Part shown: positions 60,437 to 64,000 of the stretch, in pieces
How positions within the stretch are numbered: the first letter of the stretch is position 1
How the letters are laid out: each line of letters begins with the position of its first letter
Assembly: GCA_946494435.1 (NCBI GenBank)
Contig: CAMMBO010000001.1
Location: forward strand, 6,318-70,317
Direction of reading: 5' to 3'
Length of the DNA stretch: 64,000 nucleotides
From: an uncultured Mycoplasmatota bacterium
GTDB lineage: Bacteria > Bacillota_I > Bacilli_A > RF39 > UBA660
Position numbers and translations under genes: made by a program
The notes under the pieces: generated by a model
What the model was told of the DNA's origin: nothing
Database searches by the model: none
Seen by the model: only the letters and a program-made list of their open reading frames with translations

Positions 60437-61075
60437 CTAATCAAATAAATGAGAATTTTCCATCGTAAAAATAAACCTTTCTATCTGTTCTTTTAAACTA
60501 TTAAGAAGTATCGTATCTTTAACTAATATTTTCATATCAACAGTCTCTAATATTTGTTTAACATAAGTTGTTTGTAAAAACTTAGTAGCATCTTTTTTAA
60601 AGTTAGGATTACTATCTTTAACTATCAAATCTAAATTACTTACAAGCTTCTCTTTAACAAGACTAGTAAGTACTTGCTTCTCTTCTTTTTTAGCATCTTT
60701 ATTAAATTTAACTAATTCTTTCTTCAAGTTCTTAACCAACTCCAATGGCTTATCATCATCCATCTTAGAATAATTATCTTTAATTATATCTATCCGTCTT
60801 TTAAAAATATTTCTAAACTCTTTCTTTAAGGCATCTTTATAACTAGTTAAAACTTCATTAAATTTATCACTATTTAAGATTAAGTTGTTATGTTTAGCGA
60901 TATTAAGAACTCTTTGTTTAACAGTATCCATCGCTTCAAGTGGTACTTCAATAACTCCATTAATAATATCATCTTCTATTAAAGAATTAGTATTATTAGT
61001 AGCAAGTTCAACCCCTGCTGTCATTAAAATCTCTTTATGTTGCTTTAAAATATCCTCTTTAACCACAATATTCAT
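60437..61075 (-). CDS. Hypothetical helical protein
   Basis: A 212-residue, almost wholly helical and very lysine-rich protein with no signal or membrane segment; I do not recognise it. There is a conserved-looking VPLEAMDTVKQRVLNIAKH near 50 and KRRIDIIKDNYSKMDDDKPLEL near 105. The start is unsure: GGAGG lies only two bases before the ATG at 61075, and a GTG three codons downstream has better spacing. It is upstream of spoVT on the same strand, with ~150 bases between. Confidence 0.5.
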   Translation of the reverse strand: MNIVVKEDILKQHKEILMTAGVELATNNTNSLIEDDIINGVIEVPLEAMDTVKQRVLNIAKHNNLILNSDKFNEVLTSYKDALKKEFRNIFKRRIDIIKDNYSKMDDDKPLELVKNLKKELVKFNKDAKKEEKQVLTSLVKEKLVSNLDLIVKDSNPNFKKDATKFLQTTYVKQILETVDMKILVKDTILLNSLKEQIERFIFTMENSHLFD

Positions 61076-61193
61076 AGCCTCCAATTCTACTAATAAGTAT
61101 AAGAAGATAAAAGGTTTTAGTCAAGAGGACAAAAGAAAAAGAGACAACAACATCTCTATATTCTTTGTAATAAAACAAATTTAATTAATTAGT

Positions 61194-61661
61194 CTAAATA
61201 TTTCTTTTTCTCTCTAATTTTCTAATTCTTTTTTTAGTTTTTCTATAACTACCATCTAGATATCTCTCAAAGAAACATCTCACTATTTTTTTTTGAAAAT
61301 CAGGATAGCTCATATAATTTTCAGACATATTTTCCTCTATAACTTTATCAATTCTTTCCATATTTTTATCATTAAGAAAATTTTCAGGCAAATAATATAC
61401 AGTATTAATATCAATATTAATATCGTCATAATTATCATTATTATAACTTGTCGCAGCTACAATCATTATTTCCTTAGTTCCTAATAAATGTCTTACCTCT
61501 TCAACTTCTAAACCATCTATATTTTCAAAAGGAAAATAAATACACACATTATATGTTCGTATATACTCCTGATACTCATCATAAGTGTGTGATTTTTTTC
61601 CATCACCAATCTTCACAACTAAAAATTTATAAGCTGGTACATCAAAAGTATTTTCTTTCAC
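61194..61661 (-). CDS. Hypothetical protein
   Basis: A 155-residue protein with an acidic N-terminal half (DDINIDINTVYYLPENFLND) and a strongly basic C-terminal tail (SYRKTKKRIRKLERKRNI). I do not recognise it. The start is a GTG at 61661 behind GGGAGAGAGG. The 47-base leader (61659-61705) is nearly identical to that of the gene at 61749 (62439-62485), although the proteins are not obviously related. Confidence 0.5.
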   Translation of the reverse strand: MKENTFDVPAYKFLVVKIGDGKKSHTYDEYQEYIRTYNVCIYFPFENIDGLEVEEVRHLLGTKEIMIVAATSYNNDNYDDINIDINTVYYLPENFLNDKNMERIDKVIEENMSENYMSYPDFQKKIVRCFFERYLDGSYRKTKKRIRKLERKRNI

Positions 61662-61705
61662 AAAACCTCTCTCCCTTCATTTGCTACATATAATACACTA
61701 TTTTC
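61659..61705 (-). repeat. Duplicated 47-base leader, first copy
   Basis: These bases match 62439-62485 with one difference. The unit covers the GTG start, the GGGAGAGAGG ribosome binding site and a TATTAT-like -10 sequence, so promoter and leader were duplicated together. Confidence 0.8.
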
Positions 61706-61748
61706 ATCGATTATAAATAAAAACTAAATGGCAATAGTACCTAAACAC

Positions 61749-62441
61749 TTATCTATAACTGCTCTTTAAAAAATTTGAATAAACTTTAGCTTCATCATCA
61801 GTGTATTCTATATGTTCTGATATATCGTTGTTTAATGTAATAGGCTTATTATTAGAAACAATTTTTTCAATTTCAATATTCTCATCAATAAATGGAACTA
61901 TTAAGTCATAACCAGCTAACCTTTTTATTTCTAAAGGCATTGACATAAGTCTAGAGCGAAGTTTATTTTGTGTTTTAATATAAATACAATCACCTTCATA
62001 AATTAAATACTTAACTCTCATACGAGGAAAGTTATCATACACTTCTTTTGCAACATCTTTATCAAGATCATAAAAATCAGAAAAGCTTTTATCCGCCCTA
62101 ATACTTGATTCTTCTTTAGAAGATAAAAGTGGCAAGAAGGAAATATCTATGCTATTAAAATATTTTTCTTTAAGTTCTTTCTTTCTTGCCTCCATTAAAG
62201 TTTTAAGTGTATAAACAATAGTCAATAAATCTATTACTTTTATATTATCTATACAATATTTTCCCTTTAATAATGGATTGGCTATACAAAATCTAACGTT
62301 ATTATCGTCAATATCTTCAACCGAACAAATGGTTTTTAATAAATCGTTATACAATATATTAAATTTTTCACTCTTGCTAGTATAAACAGAAGAAAAATTT
62401 CTTTTTAGCATTTCTTCAATAATTCTATCATATTCAGCCAC
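61749..62441 (-). CDS. Hypothetical protein, family with a C-terminal 'RLxxMPxEIK' motif
   Basis: A 230-residue soluble protein starting at a GTG (62441). It has FNILYNDLLKTICSVED near 25-40 and SRLMSMPLEIKRLAGYDLIV near 155, both of which recur in the genes at 62523 (YYNDLLKAF; SRLEQMPDEIKALVRYN) and 63476 (VYYNDEIKTLCSIED; SRLEQMPEEVKSMID). The middle is helical and charged. Function unknown. The leader duplicate of the 61194 gene lies over its start. Confidence 0.55.
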   Translation of the reverse strand: MAEYDRIIEEMLKRNFSSVYTSKSEKFNILYNDLLKTICSVEDIDDNNVRFCIANPLLKGKYCIDNIKVIDLLTIVYTLKTLMEARKKELKEKYFNSIDISFLPLLSSKEESSIRADKSFSDFYDLDKDVAKEVYDNFPRMRVKYLIYEGDCIYIKTQNKLRSRLMSMPLEIKRLAGYDLIVPFIDENIEIEKIVSNNKPITLNNDISEHIEYTDDEAKVYSNFLKSSYR

Positions 62442-62485
62442 AAAACCTCTCTCCCTTCATTTGCCACATATAATACACTATTTTC
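62439..62485 (-). repeat. Duplicated 47-base leader, second copy
   Basis: Counterpart of 61659-61705 at the start of the 61749-62441 gene; one mismatch in 47 bases. Confidence 0.8.
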
Positions 62486-62522
62486 TTTCATTTGTAAAGG
62501 AAAACTACTTCCCTAATTTATA

Positions 62523-63140
62523 CTATTTATTTCTGCTCTTATATTCATAAGCATGACCTACATTATCAGTAGTTACATTATTTATTTCAACATCATTGTA
62601 TCTAACTAATGCTTTTATTTCATCAGGCATTTGTTCTAATCTAGATAGTTTAAGTTGTTTTATTCTTTGTTCTTTCTCTTCTACATTACTGACTGCATAA
62701 TTTATTTCTAAAAAAATATGCTCTAATCCTGCAACATCTTTATTTAATTTATTTTTTTCACAATAATCATTAAAACTCGGAAGAGAATATTTTATTTGAT
62801 TTCTTTCTTTTTGCGATATAAAAGGCAACTCTTTAATACTATATGAAACATCTTCCAAACAACCATTTTCTTTCAATTTTGCCAAATCGTGCAAAATATA
62901 AGGAATACCAACTCTACTAAATTCAATAGGATCCTTTTCATGTCCACTTACTAAATAACGTTCTTGCACTTCTTCACTAGATTCCATAGTTATAAAAGCT
63001 TTCAATAAATCATTATAATAAATAGCAAAATCCCTAGAATTATTTTCATAAACTTTTTGAAAAATTCTATATTCTTTTGGTGAATAACTCCTATCATCCC
63101 AAGGCAATATATCAAAAAACAATTCAGATTTAAACTTCAT
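62523..63140 (-). CDS. Hypothetical protein, 'RLxxMPxEIK' family
   Basis: A 205-residue paralog of the 61749 protein, with IYYNDLLKAFITMES near 40, a middle of helices, and LKLSRLEQMPDEIKALVRYND near 170. It starts at the ATG at 63140, with GGAGGAGAG about six bases upstream. Unlike the neighbour it has a different leader. Function unknown. Confidence 0.55.
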   Translation of the reverse strand: MKFKSELFFDILPWDDRSYSPKEYRIFQKVYENNSRDFAIYYNDLLKAFITMESSEEVQERYLVSGHEKDPIEFSRVGIPYILHDLAKLKENGCLEDVSYSIKELPFISQKERNQIKYSLPSFNDYCEKNKLNKDVAGLEHIFLEINYAVSNVEEKEQRIKQLKLSRLEQMPDEIKALVRYNDVEINNVTTDNVGHAYEYKSRNK

Positions 63141-63202
63141 AAAAATCTCTCCTCCTAATGAATAATTATTATAAAACTATATCTTAAAATGTCAATTCAA
63201 AA

Positions 63203-63451
63203 TTAATTCACCATACTAGATAACAAAGCAACTAAATAATAGATAGGATGTTTCTCTAATTTAACAATATCTAAGATAATAGTTAAATCACTCTCTCTAC
63301 TCTTAAATCTAAACATAGGTGTAATTGTATAAGCATTCATAAACAAATCCTCTGTATTTAACTTACTAGTAGATTCTTTATCAAAGTAAAGTTCAATAGT
63401 ATTTTTAGTCTCACTAACTTTAGTAACAAGTTTTTCAGAAAACAAATACAT
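63203..63451 (-). CDS. Small hypothetical protein or fragment
   Basis: An 82-residue reading frame (MYLFSEKLVTKVSETKNTIE...) ending in a hydrophobic, beta-like segment IYYLVALLSSMVN. A TTG at 63469 could extend it by six residues. GAGAGGAAAA lies at some distance upstream (12 or more bases). No family recognised. It follows the 63476 remnant and may itself be the end of a larger, decayed gene. Confidence 0.35.
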   Translation of the reverse strand: MYLFSEKLVTKVSETKNTIELYFDKESTSKLNTEDLFMNAYTITPMFRFKSRESDLTIILDIVKLEKHPIYYLVALLSSMVN

Positions 63452-63475
63452 ATAAAAAGAAAATAACAAATTATA

Positions 63476-63985
63476 TTATTTTCCTCTCAAAATTCTGTTT
63501 ATAAAAGAATTTCCAGCTTTTTGGTAGTAACTAATATTACAATCTATCATAGATTTTACTTCTTCTGGCATTTGCTCTAATCTTGACATTTTAAGATTGT
63601 CTATTAAATTATTTTCATATTCATCAAACATCACACGTTTTAACTGTAAGCATAACTCAACCTCATCATCAGAAGGGGCTGCTAAAAAATCAAAATTTTC
63701 TATATTAGTACCATTCTTTTTAGCCACTGCTTCATCAATTTCTTTTTCTGAAACAATATGTGCTCTTGAAATAGGTAACTTACTATTATTCCTAGGGAAT
63801 TCCCCTTTCCTTAACATAAATACTATTCCAGCTAATAATTCAATATCTTGAATAAATAAAGATTGAGTTAAATAAGGACTATCAAGATAACATAAAATTT
63901 TTCCATGATAATCTTCAATAGAACAAAGCGTTTTTATTTCATCATTATAATAGACCTGTTCGGCAAGCTCAATTATAAATTTTGA
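63476..63985 (-). pseudogene. Remnant or partial member of the 'RLxxMPxEIK' family
   Basis: The open frame runs 170 codons from a TAA at 63988-63986 with no ATG until codon 57 (63817). Its N-terminal part, ELAEQVYYNDEIKTLCSIED, matches the YNDLLKTICSVED of the paralogs but the ~25 residues before it are lost to the stop codon or lie in other frames. The C-terminal SRLEQMPEEVKSM is present. It is likely a decayed copy; the window edge is 15 bases away, so a frameshift farther out cannot be checked. Confidence 0.5.
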
Positions 63986-64000
63986 TTATATAAACAACAA

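Noticed and set aside
60885..61184. 99-codon plus-strand reading frame over the start of the 60437-61075 gene
   Set aside because: No binding site, biased composition from the complementary strand, and it runs through the leader.
1..64000. Insertion sequences, prophage genes, rRNA and tRNA genes
   Set aside because: I found no transposase, integrase, terminal inverted repeats of IS type or tRNA-like cloverleaf. Small tRNAs could in principle be overlooked by eye, so a tRNAscan-SE run would settle this.

Overview
The window is AT-rich DNA (roughly 30% G+C by eye) from a low-GC Firmicute, most likely an uncultured, deeply branching gut member of the Bacilli (Erysipelotrichia / RF39-like). Gene order over most of the minus strand follows the origin-proximal region of Bacillus subtilis: spoVT, metG, tatD, a yabE-like gene, rsmA, yabG, veg, spoVG, yabP, yabQ, divIC, tilS, ftsH, dusB, lysS, clpC, cysS, mrnC, rlmB, sigH, and further on rpsL-rpsG-fusA-tuf. 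TGA is used as a stop (for example clpC) and not as Trp, so the code is standard. Peptidoglycan genes (murD, femX-like), lgt and several sporulation genes (yabG, yabP, yabQ, spoVG, spoVT) point to a walled, probably spore-forming cell. A broken rubredoxin-flavin reductase gene hints at anaerobic ancestry.

Layout. 0-2.8 kb: murD (cut by the window edge), a FemX-like gene and two unknown plus-strand genes. 2.8-10 kb: two membrane proteins, the str operon (rpsL promoter near 8475; tuf also has its own promoter) and thyA. 10-14 kb: decayed hrb, a TGS-uridine kinase fusion, clpP, a DUF3006 gene and a decayed XRE regulator. 14-23 kb: a DUF4143 ATPase preceded by a 23-bp tandem array, then whiA, glmR, trxB, a GNAT gene, lgt, a YvlD-like gene and uvrA. 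23-30 kb: a WG-like protein and a tail-anchored kinase-like protein, a short RelA/SpoT enzyme, sigH, rlmB, mrnC, yugP, cysS. 30-40 kb: accessory stretch with three tandem paralogs, a cupin, a YhcG-type nuclease and a second DUF4143 ATPase with a second 23-bp array, then clpC, a YfcC-type carrier and a glutamine-amidotransferase hydrolase. 40-43.7 kb: a plus-strand RNA candidate, lysS, an RDD protein, dusB and a candidate type I toxin-antitoxin locus. 43.7-51.5 kb: an unknown gene, frameshifted mscL, ftsH, tilS, divIC, the sporulation genes and rsmA. 51.5-56.1 kb: a SipW signal peptidase with TasA-like secreted proteins. 56-60.3 kb: 3D-domain protein, tatD, a 58-residue membrane protein, metG with a Met T-box, and spoVT. 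60.4-64 kb: unknown, partly paralogous genes, some with duplicated leaders.

The observations I rate highest are the type I toxin-antitoxin candidate (43.35-43.68 kb), the 23-bp-period arrays upstream of both DUF4143 ATPase genes, the structured plus-strand RNA behind a consensus promoter (40.02-40.17 kb), the SipW/TasA-like cluster at the place where rnmV would be expected, and two genes that appear to start at AUU. I saw no rRNA, tRNA, CRISPR array, insertion sequence or attachment site. Every gap longer than 300 bases is accounted for by a listed pseudogene, RNA element or small gene.
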